A stretch of DNA of 64,000 nucleotides from positions 388,902 through 452,901 of the forward strand of contig CH003295.1 in NCBI GenBank assembly GCA_000149265.1, read 5' to 3'. Positions 14,401 through 33,429 of the stretch are shown here, piece by piece; the first letter of the stretch is position 1; every line of letters starts with the position of its first letter. The notes beneath the pieces were generated by a model. The model made no database searches. It had not been told where the DNA came from and was given only the letters and a program-made list of their open reading frames with translations. The position numbers and the translations under genes are program-made. This DNA is from Ciona savignyi. Taxonomy: Eukaryota; Chordata; Ascidiacea; Phlebobranchia; Cionidae.

Positions 14401-17400
14401 ACGGGTTGAACCGGTGGTGTAACCGTTGAATTTGTTCGCAGCCGCTAGCTCAGCATGATTAGGGTGAGTTAATAGAGTCACATCATCAACATGGGGATGT
14501 CTTCTCAGCATGAGAACCTCGTTTAGCACATACAGCTAAGCAGGATGGTAACAAGATTTTTTATCTTGCCCCAGAGTTGATACCGTGCCATCGATTGAGG
14601 ACCATGGGTGGTGAGATAACAACTCTAAGGCATTTAGAACAAAATAATCAAAGTAAGTACCGGAGTCTGATTCTTCCTTCTCAGATTTTTCAACTTCTTG
14701 AGGAGCGGAATCGGAAGTCGGTTCTTCAGCATCAACTGCTGTCGAAGTTGAATGCGCTATCCTGCGTACATCTATCATGAGTTCTTCAATCGGAAGTGTG
14801 CATTCTCTGCCTATTCATGAAACACTGAGGGCATTAATAAAGAAAAGAGTGGAGTTATATTGTGGGTAAAATTGTTTGTTGCAATTTATCTCCTGAAAAG
14901 CACAAGACAGCTAATCTGAAGTGTATGTTGAACAGCTTTAATATGCTCCCATTATTGACCATGCAAAAAATAAAGAAGTCTTTGCAGGCAAAGAGATGGG
15001 AGCAGAGGTAATGCAAAATGCAAACAACATCTTTACTTGAAGATCAGCGATTTCTTTTTCATGATCAACTTCTTCACTTTGTTCCTGTTCTTGCATAGTT
15101 TGTTCATCATCCGAAGAAGACTCCGCTTCAACATCAAATTCTTGATCCTATAAGTTTTAAAGAAAAACTTAATTTCGTAAAAGAAGTTTTAAATGGTGCA
15201 ACAAATAGGAAAAAAAAGGAAATATTTAAACCTGCTATTATAAAAGAAGTTTTGAATGAATGTAACAAAAAGTAAAGCTTTAAACCTGCTTATTATCAGT
15301 CTTTCTCCTCTTTCCATGTTCATCTTCATCCTCATCTTGTTCGCCTTGTCTTTTCCTCGCTGATCTTCGTAGTGAGATCGGGTGAGGTTTCGACGAATCG
15401 TCACCAGAGGATATGGATTCCTATTATATATAGTTTAAAATAGAGCCTGTTCGCAGGATGTATTTGCATGAGAAGTCGTGCAGCAAATGAGACATCAGAA
15501 AGACATTGAATTCATTTGGTTCAGAATTACGTCCCGTCTTAAGTTCATCCTTGTCTCCAGCACCAAGTAGAGAATTTACATACCTCAATTGCAGAGTCAG
15601 AGTCTGCTTCCTTTTTAACTGTCACTAGATTTTCCTCTCCTACTTCAGCCAGTTGAATAACCTGCATAATTAACATGTTAACAGATAAAATACTTTACTA
15701 GATATGGTTAAACTTAGTAAATTCATTTTTCTGTATATTCAATTTACTCCTATTAAATGACCGAACAAAGTATGGAGAACTCTGCTGGCAAAGTGACAAG
15801 GAAATCTTAAGTGTAAACACTGCTGCAAAAACAGTTTGTGATAATTACTTCTTCATTTTGACTAGCATGTTCATCTTGAACAGCTTGCTTCTCTTCCACT
15901 GGAGTAGAATCTGGGACAGGAACTCCAATATTCTGCACAACATCAGGTGGAAGCTGGGACAGAAGATCTTCGAATGGAATTTCACTTTCTTTCTGAAGGA
16001 GAGCAAGCTCATCCTGCACTGTAAGATGAAAATCGAATTATTTAAGTCATCCCCAAGTTCGTTGATCTCATGAGCCCACTTACCATGTTCCTCTTGAAGA
16101 TGTTCCTCTTCAATAGCGATAGTCTCTTCATCATCGCTTGAGGCTCCTTGAGGAAGAAAGTCATCTGAAAAAAACAAAACTACTAATTGACAATCCTCAA
16201 GCAAACTTCCATAAACATACCGTCACTCCCGCAGTGAGAACTGGGTTTTGATTCGGCAGGTGAATCATCTGTAGGTTTGTTGAGCCCCTGTGATAACCAA
16301 TCCGAATACTTTGCTGTTTGGTCAACAATGAAGTTCAGATGCATGTCCAATGCTTTTTGCCGTTTTTCATCCAATAAACTTCTTTGTTTGTACTCCACCA
16401 CCTGATCAATTAAACTGACTTGAAATATAATAAAAATACATGGAGTATCATAATAGTACAGCGATAAATATGCAATGTACTAAGTAATATTGCTGTCCAC
16501 CATATACATGGTAAAGTGCACAGAAGCAGTACTTGGTGTCTATTACTTTGTGAACTGCACATAGGCATCAACATATGGTAAAATGTTAACGCTACATTAA
16601 TTTAACAATTCAGATACTTTATATTATATTAATAAAAACATGAAAGGCCCACCTTTTCAATATTTGACCAGAAATTTCTGATTTGGCGTGCCATATTTGA
16701 GGCGATTCGTCGAAGTTTTTGTTGCCCTTCCCGCTCAACTCTCTTCTCCTTCTCCCTCACATCTCTGTGGTAAGCGTTCACCATACGAACAACCTGCAAA
16801 ATATTGAATCAAACACCAAAAGGTAAATAAAAATAGTGATGTGGGTGATTAAAATAAACAAAACTTACCTTTCTTGCAGCTGCTCTTTTCCATTTTCTCT
16901 CCTGTGCAAAGTCGGCAGCCAACCACCTCATTTCTTCCAGCAAATAGTCCCAGTGGGTTTTATTTCTCGGTGGTTCTTGTACCTAGATTCATTCAATATA
17001 TTGATTAGGTAAGAAATTCACCACAGGGGAAAATTTCACATTCCTACCTTTGGAAGCCTTCGTTGGGACCATAAACCTTGTTTTCGGAGATCAGCAACAC
17101 GGCGTTGAATAACAGCTTCCTGTTTTGCACGTTCAAGGATTTCTTCCTGTGATCCAATGGTATCTTCATACACATCGGATAAGGTGTTTCGTGTTGAAAG
17201 TTTTAACCTAAAAAATGATGCCGATACAATATATTCAGATTAAAGAGCAAATTTTACAGTATTTTGAAATTACCGGTTGGAAGGTAAGGAAAGTGGCAGA
17301 TGCAATCGAGGTGGTGTTGATACATTTGTTTTATGTGTGAAGTTTCTGTAAAATTATGAATTACAATCCTATTACATGGAATTCCTAAAAAAATCCAATT

Positions 17401-17882
17401 AAACCTCGGAGAGCTGATCGGTCGGTTTCCACTTAAACTAGAAACTGGAGTTGTTTCTATCGATATTTGTGCGATCTGTAAAAGGGTTTTATTTGTTAAT
17501 AGAAATAAAGAACATTCACAAAATATAGTTCTACCTTGGGTTCTACTTCTACTTGCTGGCCCACAAGTGATTTATTGTCATTATCAACAGAGGATTTGCG
17601 TGAATCAGTCGATCTGTGTCTTCCATCGCCATTTGGAAAAACAGGAGTTTGTCGCAAATGATCTATCAACTTTTGCGAGGGACGTTTTTTAAACTGAGAA
17701 AACTCAGTGTAGTTCCCACCGTGTTGAAGAAAGAACAGCTCTGTTACCAACTCCGTGTAACTGTTGTTGCAAATTTTCATCTTTTCTTCCTGAAGCTGAA
17801 TGGCAGACTGGCGCTTCTCAACGATGGGAGAAATTGAGTGGCCATTGCTAATGCTACCATCAGTTTGAGTTTTTGAAACCAT
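159..17882 (-). CDS. Domino/SRCAP/EP400-type SWI2/SNF2 chromatin-remodelling ATPase (whole gene, 3' end of one isoform off the left edge)
   Basis: This is the motor of an SWR1/NuA4-type complex, which in this family exchanges H2A.Z-H2B into nucleosomes in the nucleus. Shared coding exons, in transcript order: 17882-17535, 17475-17405, 17345-17274, 17207-17048, 16982-16869, 16793-16653, 16401-16221, 16164-16084, 16018-15849, 15661-15584, 15420-15286, 15147-15037, ~14806-14661, 13815-13706, 13648-13529, 13396-13219, 12992-12868, 12597-12475, 12198-12028, 11777-11697, 11637-11501, 11431-11245, 9708-9636, 9254-9141, 8957-8874, 8568-8536, 8422-8379, 8001-7859, 7721-7548, 7326-7124, 6940-6771, 6597-6443, 6098-5942, 5783-5667, 5400-5299, 5123-5063, 4896-4748, 4586-. 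Phases agree at every junction except 15037/14806. The ATG at 17882 follows an in-frame TGA. The short-tail isoform would be about 2165 residues. Introns are small; the longest (9709-11244) holds only a repeat copy. Confidence 0.92.
2480..2629. repeat. 150-bp inverted-repeat element (MITE-like)
   Basis: TTACCAGAATGCATTTGGGG at 2480 is mirrored by the reverse complement ending at 2629 (CCCAAATGCATATTGGTAA), giving terminal arms of about 23 bp with a few mismatches. A third copy of the CCCCAAATGCATTC core lies inside at about 2574. The element sits between the short-isoform 3' end and the SANT exons. Confidence 0.45.
2659..2664 (-). promoter_or_regulatory. Candidate poly(A) signal of the short-tail isoform
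   Basis: ATTAAA on the minus strand, about 245 bp after the TAA at 2910 and before the first SANT-isoform exon. Position fits a 3' end for the long terminal exon. Sequence match only. Confidence 0.35.
2910..5783 (-). CDS. Post-ATPase region and SRCAP/DOM-B-like terminal exon
   Basis: Exons 5783-5667, 5400-5299, 5123-5063 and 4896-4748 encode the conserved post-motor block ([31 protein letters not shown]). The last exon, 4586-2910, is 1677 bp and ends in TAA. It encodes an acidic stretch, two RGRGRG runs, an AT-hook-like SGRPRKR, a Gln/Pro/Thr-rich middle and a very acidic C terminus. AT hooks at the C terminus are a feature of SRCAP and are not part of the EP400 SANT tail. A possible ATTAAA poly(A) signal lies about 250 bp downstream. 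Within this exon a strong donor at 4460/4459 would instead lead to the EP400-like exons. The exon's length, codon-like composition and stop make it a real alternative 3' exon rather than unspliced intron. Confidence 0.85.
4459..4460 (-). other. Alternative 5' splice site choosing the long- or short-tail isoform
   Basis: On the minus strand the sequence reads GAGGCTCAG|GTGAGAAAG, a near-consensus donor inside the long exon 4586-2910. Using it makes a 126-bp exon (4586-4461, 42 codons, phase 0), whose protein ends [10 protein letters not shown] and continues as [12 protein letters not shown] from exon 2429-2394. Not using it reads on to the stop at 2910. Both choices keep the frame. Confidence 0.75.
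5942..7721 (-). CDS. SNF2 ATPase lobe 2 exons (Helicase_C)
   Basis: Five exons (7721-7548, 7326-7124, 6940-6771, 6597-6443, 6098-5942) encode the second RecA-like lobe, residues ~1179-1464. Seen: [20 protein letters not shown], then motif [31 protein letters not shown], motif [21 protein letters not shown], and motif [22 protein letters not shown], all intact. The exon ending at 5942 closes with [13 protein letters not shown], as in SRCAP. Catalytic residues are unbroken, so the motor should be active. Introns contain two short duplicated fragments (near 6695 and 7040) and one copy of a 61-bp palindromic repeat (7405). Confidence 0.95.
6695..7082 (+). repeat. Duplicated 43-bp intronic fragment (6695-6737 and 7040-7082)
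   Basis: The two fragments share TTGACTGGAGCAGATT and TGTAATCAT, with several differences elsewhere, in the same orientation in neighbouring introns. They look like remnants of a dispersed repeat or a small local duplication. No coding content. Confidence 0.4.
7405..7465 (+). repeat. Short palindromic repeat, copy 1
   Basis: A 61-bp unit present again at 9036-9096 with one visible difference (CAATAT versus CAACAT). It starts GATTCAAG and contains the mirrored CTTTTGAATC about 40 bp later, so it can fold back. Both copies lie in introns of the remodeller. Confidence 0.6.
7859..9708 (-). CDS. INO80-family insertion between the two ATPase lobes
   Basis: Six exons (9708-9636, 9254-9141, 8957-8874, 8568-8536, 8422-8379, 8001-7859) encode about 164 residues of the lobe-splitting insertion typical of INO80/SWR1 motors. 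Most of it is low-complexity and rich in Ser, Thr, Gln and Pro, with no catalytic motif. The last exon turns basic with [18 protein letters not shown], the counterpart of the SRCAP stretch just before lobe 2. Exons 8568-8536 and 8422-8379 are only 33 and 44 bp; both have clean GT/AG edges and keep frame. The insertion is much shorter than in human SRCAP. Confidence 0.8.
8089..8218 (+). repeat. 130-bp dispersed repeat, copy 1
   Basis: From GATTGTATTTGTGCTACGAG to GTGTTGGCAGGTTT. Copy 2 at 10479-10608 differs at one visible base (GTCAACAAG versus GTCAACGAG). The similarity stops sharply at both ends. No terminal inverted repeat or ORF was seen. The family is unidentified. Confidence 0.75.
9036..9096 (+). 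repeat. Short palindromic repeat, copy 2
   Basis: Same unit as 7405-7465, nearly identical and in the same orientation, about 1.6 kb away in another intron. High identity suggests a recent insertion or local duplication. Confidence 0.6.
9462..9605 (+). repeat. 144-bp dispersed repeat, copy 1
   Basis: From TTGTCTCGACATCCACTAAG to CATGTGGTGCT. It matches 12695-12838 over its whole length with no difference that I could see. It is more G+C-rich than the surrounding introns. No terminal inverted repeat is evident. It lies within 31 bp of exon 9708-9636. Confidence 0.8.
10479..10608 (+). repeat. 130-bp dispersed repeat, copy 2
   Basis: Nearly identical partner of 8089-8218, same orientation, in the 9709-11244 intron. 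The rest of that 1.5-kb intron holds no recognisable feature. Confidence 0.75.
11245..13396 (-). CDS. SNF2 ATPase lobe 1 exons (DEXQ helicase N-terminal part)
   Basis: Seven exons encode residues ~680-1014, the first RecA-like lobe of the Snf2 motor, which hydrolyses ATP to translocate DNA. Seen directly: motif I DEMGLGKT in exon 13396-13219, Ia [15 protein letters not shown] in 12992-12868, motif II DEAQ split across the 12475/12198 junction, motif [19 protein letters not shown] in 12198-12028, and the post-lobe [17 protein letters not shown] in 11637-11501. DEAQ and the surrounding [11 protein letters not shown] are the form found in SRCAP and Domino. The segment ends with [14 protein letters not shown], where the INO80-family insertion begins. 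The 12199-12474 intron and the 12598-12867 intron (with a 144-bp repeat) are non-coding. Confidence 0.95.
12695..12838 (+). repeat. 144-bp dispersed repeat, copy 2
   Basis: Apparently identical to 9462-9605, same orientation, ending 29 bp before exon 12868. Sharp edges on both sides support a mobile or recently duplicated unit. Confidence 0.8.
13529..16164 (-). CDS. Acidic linker exons between HSA domain and ATPase
   Basis: Eight small exons encode about 310 mostly acidic, Ser-rich residues (363-680), as is usual between HSA and ATPase in SRCAP/Domino. Recognisable islands are [13 protein letters not shown] (exon 16018-15849), TLPIEELM (exon ~14806-14661) and [12 protein letters not shown] (exon 13815-13706), which match the short LPxEELL-type motifs of SRCAP that contact H2A.Z-H2B dimers. 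The last exon (13648-13529) ends with [12 protein letters not shown], the conserved lead-in to the ATPase. The 13816-14660 intron contains a hAT-type MITE. The junction between 15037 and ~14806 does not keep frame by any GT/AG pair I can see (see findings). Confidence 0.85.
13855..14448. mobile_element. hAT-type MITE with 8-bp target duplication
   Basis: Ends TAGGGCTGCGAA and (reverse complement) CTAGCGGCTGCGAA form imperfect terminal inverted repeats that continue into AACGGTTA-type sequence. Flanking 8-mers GTCAGCAT (13847) and CTCAGCAT (14449) differ by one base, as expected for an 8-bp hAT duplication. Inside, about four copies of a 45-bp unit (AATCAAACAATCGACGTG, then TTATATTACG) run from about 14112 to 14280. 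No transposase ORF, so it is non-autonomous. It occupies a remodeller intron. Confidence 0.75.
16221..17882 (-). CDS. N-terminal module and HSA domain exons of the remodeller
   Basis: These seven exons encode residues 1-362. The first exon carries the family's conserved pre-HSA stretch ([13 protein letters not shown], then FKKRP), near residues 45-65. Exon 17207-17048 leads into the HSA domain with [11 protein letters not shown]. Exons 16982-16869 and 16793-16653 hold the HSA core ([17 protein letters not shown], then [12 protein letters not shown]), which recruits actin and actin-related proteins in this family. Exon 16401-16221 continues the basic helix with [13 protein letters not shown]. 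Short introns (60-250 bp) separate all of them. Spacing and order match human SRCAP/EP400 and fly Domino as known from the family. No paralogous copy is in the window. Confidence 0.9.
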
Positions 17883-18900
17883 TACGGTAGCTTCTCAATA
17901 CATCGGAAGACAACACAATCGACGAAACGTAAAGGATGCTGAAAGTTCAGCTGCTGAAACAGGTTAATTTTTAAACTAATTTTAAATGATTTGCGCCAAA
18001 TAACTGTGCAGAGAAAAACAAAAAGGGAAGGAGGTTGTTAACTAAAATAAAGATGATGACGGTCAGTTTAAAGGCCAAGGTTAAAGTTAGCATTAGTTTT
18101 GGGGTCAAGATTAGTGTTTGGGGAAGGGTTAAAAATAGTTTTCATGATTTTATTGAGCAGTTCCCCACAATTTAGCATTTCTCATCATGCATAGGTGACG
18201 TGTTGCCACATCAGGTTTTGGCAAATCAAAAATTTGCTCTTTTGGCATGGATTAGGTCAAAAATAGCCTTACTTTATAATGACATACCAACCAGTTGCTT
18301 TAAAATAATTCAGAATATTTTTGTATGCATTTGTATTACCAAAAAGAGCCTTTAAAGTACACTTGCCTTGCTTTCCAGGCCAGTTTAGACAAAGCTAAAC
18401 GTATGATTAGCTTGATGTTTCATCTAAGTTACATTTTTATTGGTAATGTGAGTTTACCCCACAACCACATATTGCCTAGTACATGATATATTTGCCTGGA
18501 AGTTCAATGTAGTACATAAATATAATACACCACTTTATTAAATTATATTTTTTAAGGATTACTAAAGTAGATAAACTAAAACATCGTATTAAGGAAAAAC
18601 ACAATTAACCGAAGCTTTGAAACTATATATACAGTACACTTACTGCATTTAGTTTTACAAAATCGGTCATGTGTGAAAAAATGGTTTCCATACCTGTATC
18701 CATAAAATATCTTTGATTTAACAATCCATCCGATGATTTACTTTGCCACAAACAAATTGTAGATCTTCTGTTGATCTCACGACACCATTTTTCAATTGTA
18801 AAAATGAATAAGTGAGGAGATAATGCAACACAACCATACAATGATCCACACTGAAAAGAGCGGCAAACTTTTGGAGGGCGGCCGTAGTTGCGACTTCTTC

Positions 18901-18910
18901 GCGCATGCGC
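18901..18910. promoter_or_regulatory. NRF1-like palindrome
   Basis: GCGCATGCGC, a perfect match to the NRF1 consensus, in a CpG-containing patch 1.0 kb upstream of the remodeller's start codon. Such sites are common in promoters of housekeeping genes. It could mark the remodeller's upstream promoter. Confidence 0.4.
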
Positions 18911-19490
18911 ATTGCGTCTTTTTTTCTGAACACGAGGCTTTAGTTTTTTCTTTGTCCTCTGGCGACAACAAAATTAACATTAACTAAACAGAATTAAAAT
19001 AATACGAAAACGTAAAACATGTTTAACTTTATTTATTATTTAAAAAATAAAAGTTTAAACAACAAACATTGTGGCAATTACTGCGAAATTTTTGGGATTA
19101 CTGTACAATAATATGCGATATCTATGGCAACATTTACATAACCACGTGCAATTGCGAAAGAAAGGAAAAGATCCACTAAGATTCGTCAACTGTGCAATAT
19201 GTTTGGCGATTTTTCTATGTAATGCCTTAACACGTGTTCGTTAGGCAGAAATTTTAATCTGCCTGATGCCATGTTCGATACAGTTGCCGCTGTAATCTGT
19301 TCAGTTAATTTGCTTTTCGTTAATAGGTTTCTATAACCTTTATTACATCTTAACTTGGAATGTCTTATCTAATGTTTTCCAGTAGGCTATTTTAGATTCT
19401 TTGGTACAATTTTTCAAAGAAAACATGATTAAATATATTCAAAACGGCAATCATCGACTGATATGGGTCTGATTACATAAAAAATGGCTA

Positions 19491-19760
19491 TAGGATATTC
19501 ATGTTTATCCCCGTGAGTTGAAAACCAATAAGGTTAACACACAGGAAATCGTCAGATCACCTCGCGCCCAATGTCGGTCTAACGGTGCTATTTTAGTGTG
19601 TTGTGTATGATTTACACGTTCCTTCATTTTAGTAGAACCCATTAATCTGCTTGATTCGGACGATGTCCATTAAGTCCCTTGCCCAAGGACACTATACCGA
19701 CTAGCTTGCGACAAGTTTTAAACCCACAATCCTTCAGCTATTAGTTGTCACTCAACAACA
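19491..19760 (-). mobile_element. tRNA-derived SINE, reverse orientation
   Basis: Shares ordered blocks with the copies at 20336 and 36341: TATTCATGTTTATCCCCGTG, a GTCAGATCACCTC block, GTGTTGTGTATGA, ACACGTTCCTTCA, and CTTGCCCAAGGACAC. The tRNA-like head is at the right end and is decayed. No coding capacity. Confidence 0.65.
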
Positions 19761-20107
19761 CGTCACTTCCCCCAACCATTTGCATGGCTTTTTAAATCGA
19801 TAAACTTGATAAGGATGGTTTGAAATTTGTAATAGGCCTAATGCTTTTAGTACAAAGGGACAAATGTAACTAAATAATATAATCCTATGCCCAGCTGGAA
19901 CTGTCGCGTGGCCCTCTCTTAGTCATGGTATTTAAAAAAATATTTTGCTGGGTAGCAATAGTGGTGATTCCCCAACGTTTAATGGGTTGAAAGCAGCGTG
20001 TGCTAGGGTGCGAGACGGTGCTCTCGCTTGGCTATGAAGTTTTAAAATAATGAAGCAGTGCTTCGTAAAATAAAGCTGTTGATAGTGCATTTTCCAGTTG
20101 TTTTTTT

Positions 20108-20312
20108 CCCGCCTTTTAACCGAAGGTTTGCTGGTTCGAAACTCGTCCCAAAACTAGTCTGTTTTGTTCTTGGGCAAGGCACTTAACGGACATTGCCTGA
20201 ACCCAGCGGATTAAGAGCGTGAGGTGATCTGACGATTGCCCGTGTGTCAGCCACCTTGGTTTTCCCATTTACGGGGATAAACATGAATATTCTACCCTAT
20301 CCTGTTTTGTTG
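20108..20312 (+). mobile_element. tRNA-derived SINE, internally deleted
   Basis: The head keeps a good box B, GGTTCGAAACT at 20133. It is followed by the family blocks CTTGGGCAAGGCACTTAACG, GTGATCTGACGATTGCC and TACGGGGATAAACATGAATA. It lacks the middle section seen in the 20336 copy. It lies directly before that copy. Confidence 0.65.
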
Positions 20313-20335
20313 GCAAAAAGTTTCCGATGGGTACC

Positions 20336-20648
20336 CCGGCCCATTGGTCTAGCGGTTAAGTGCGTCGCCTTTCAATCGAAAGGTTGCATGCAGGTGCGGA
20401 ACTGCATGGTCGCTAGCTAGTCGGTTGTGTCCTTGGGCAAGGCACTTTACGGACATTGCCTGAAACCAGCGAATTAATGGATTCTTCCAAATTGTAGGAA
20501 CGTGTCTATCATATATATACAACACACTGCAATAGCTCCGGTAACCCGAGCATGGGCGCGAGGGTGATCTGACGATTGTCCGTGTGTTAACCCCCTTAGT
20601 TTTCGTTCCATTTACAGGGATAAACATGAATATATCCCTATTCTACCA
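20336..20648 (+). mobile_element. tRNA-derived SINE, longest copy
   Basis: Begins with a tRNA-like head: box A TGGTCTAGCGG at about 20345, an anticodon-arm-like GCCTTTCAATCGAAAGG, and a degenerate box B. The body contains CTTGGGCAAGGCACTTTACG and GGTGATCTGACGATTGTCC, and it ends GATAAACATGAATATATCC. This is the reference copy for the others in the window. The tRNA head indicates Pol III origin. A named Ciona SINE family may apply but was not checked. Confidence 0.7.
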
Positions 20649-22685
20649 AATCAGAATTTTAAGTAAGAATTAAGAAGGTTTTGCGTGTAGCTTTCAGATC
20701 CAAGTTTCTTTTTTAATTTTTTAAAAATTCTAGGATTTCCTGCGGCAGAATCTTGAGTGACATCCCTCTTTGTGAGGTCAGTTTGCATTGCATGAACGGC
20801 TCCTACAGCAACACGACCCTTTTTGCAGGAGCTACTACAGAGTGTTGCATGCGATAGTAACATTGCCACCATTAGTGTTCAACCCAATTACAAGCACATT
20901 TGTTTTATCAACCCTCTGAAGTAGCGGAAGTCTAGGTTAAATACCAACAAGGGGGAGAGTAATCTATTTTACCTTGACCAAAGTTTTGGATTCGCAAGCA
21001 GCTACGGTATCTAACCGACGAAGAGCTATAATACGATGTAATCCAAGCTTTTTTAAAGTTCAAACATGAATTTTTTGAAAATGGGCACAAATAAATCGTG
21101 ATTTTTTAAAAAATTAGCAATTCGAACTTAAACTTTTGGATATGGTATAGCTAACACGACCTAGATATTTCCGAATCCAAAATTCGTGGTGTTACCCAGA
21201 GAGATTTCCCTACAGTTTAGACTATGCAGCGATTTTTGTCCTGACAAAAAATCGAATAGCGGCATCTTAGAACGTGTACCTAACAATGATAACCAATAAC
21301 TAAAATGGACCCACAATTGACTAGAACGACTGATTAGCATATAGGATACCCATGCATAATACCGTCTAACAGAAAAACGCACACTGCAGCATGTTTTATA
21401 TGGATCTGTGCTATTGCCTCAGTTCAACCGATGCACATATGCCGGTTGCCTTGTCAATGGTCGCTAGTGACAAACTTGCGGCTGGTTTCTATCTACAATT
21501 TTGCTCTTACAAAATAAGCTAACCGTGCAGACACCAAAATCGATTTTGTCTTGACTACAATCGTTGTCAATTTCCAAGGTGAAATTCTCCAGTCACCCTA
21601 ATAAAAAGTCCACAGTATTTAACTCACGTAACTTATTTAATAGCAACTTCCACTCGGGGCTAAAATTGATTAATTACGCACAATGTTTTCGTTAGCAGGT
21701 AAACCTACTTATCCGTACGAATAGTCATAAATAGACGTAACAATTTCCATATGCAAGCCCAAGCCAAAGGACAAAATACAAATAATTTAAACAAATCACA
21801 GAGCAATCTAAATTTCGCCATTAAATATACTGTGGAAACTGAATTCAAACACAGAGCAGCAGCCATGTACTTACCAAGGACTTGCTATTGAACAAGAAAA
21901 AAAATCGGGCCCTCGCAGTCTTAAACAAATAAAAGTGTCAGAAAATTCGCAAAACTGAATATTAGAGAAGAAAATATGAGAGAATTTAGGAAAGTGACCA
22001 AAAATGTTAAATTGCTGAAATAGATGAAAACGTTAAGAGGACAATTAAACATTGTTATGCAAAATTAAATAAGTAAACGTGGCTACGCACATAAAACAAT
22101 AATTTACCGAAAAGTACACCAGCCTAAATACGGGTTGTCGAATACATGTGCTTTGTCGCAAAAGGACTCGGTGCGCACGTCGCAAGTACCAGCAGCATCA
22201 TCAGCAGCACACAGTGCAATGTGCCGGGAAGAAATACATTCCACACTGGCGCAAAAAACATGGACAATCCTCAACAACCAGTGGTTTTGCACGGGAACTT
22301 CAACAGTTTAGTATGAAATTTTCGGTTTAAATCGATATAATACAGATATAGATGCGTTTAACTTTAACAAATCCAACCCAGTGAAGCACATAGCAGTACG
22401 AATAAAGCTGCAGTTATTTTTCACCAGACAGAGTTGCATGTTTTCGCAGAAACAATTTAATCTATATGCATGGCTATATATCACCGAACTGTTTAAAAAA
22501 AATTGAAAAAAACACAGTTTACCAATCTGAATTTGTTTGATCAAAATTTGTAAATTTCAGTTCAAACACTTCATCCGACCGAATTACTTCGCATCTTCTG
22601 GACTTTCAATTGTTTAAATTTCGTCGTTAAAATAATGTGTCATTTTCAATTGTGTATTTTAATCGCTTTCTCTGTGTAGCCGAAT

Positions 22686-33429
<10,744 letters not shown>

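Larger units (their letters stand above)
17883..22685. other. Non-coding stretch between the remodeller's start and the USP7 stop
   Basis: 4.8 kb without a convincing gene. The remodeller's promoter and 5' UTR should lie at its left end. Near 18890-18940 there is a short G+C-rich patch with the palindrome GCGCATGCGC. A degenerate GGTTA-type stretch at 18060-18150 resembles 37576-37628. SINE copies occupy about 19491-19760, 20108-20312 and 20336-20648. Short open frames near 18790-18980 and 22100-22330 lack start, splice and similarity support. USP7's 3' UTR lies at the right end, with a possible ATTAAA (minus) at 22658. Confidence 0.6.

Noticed and set aside
20336..20410. A functional tRNA gene
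   Set aside because: Box A is good, but box B is degraded and the sequence continues into a repeated SINE body.
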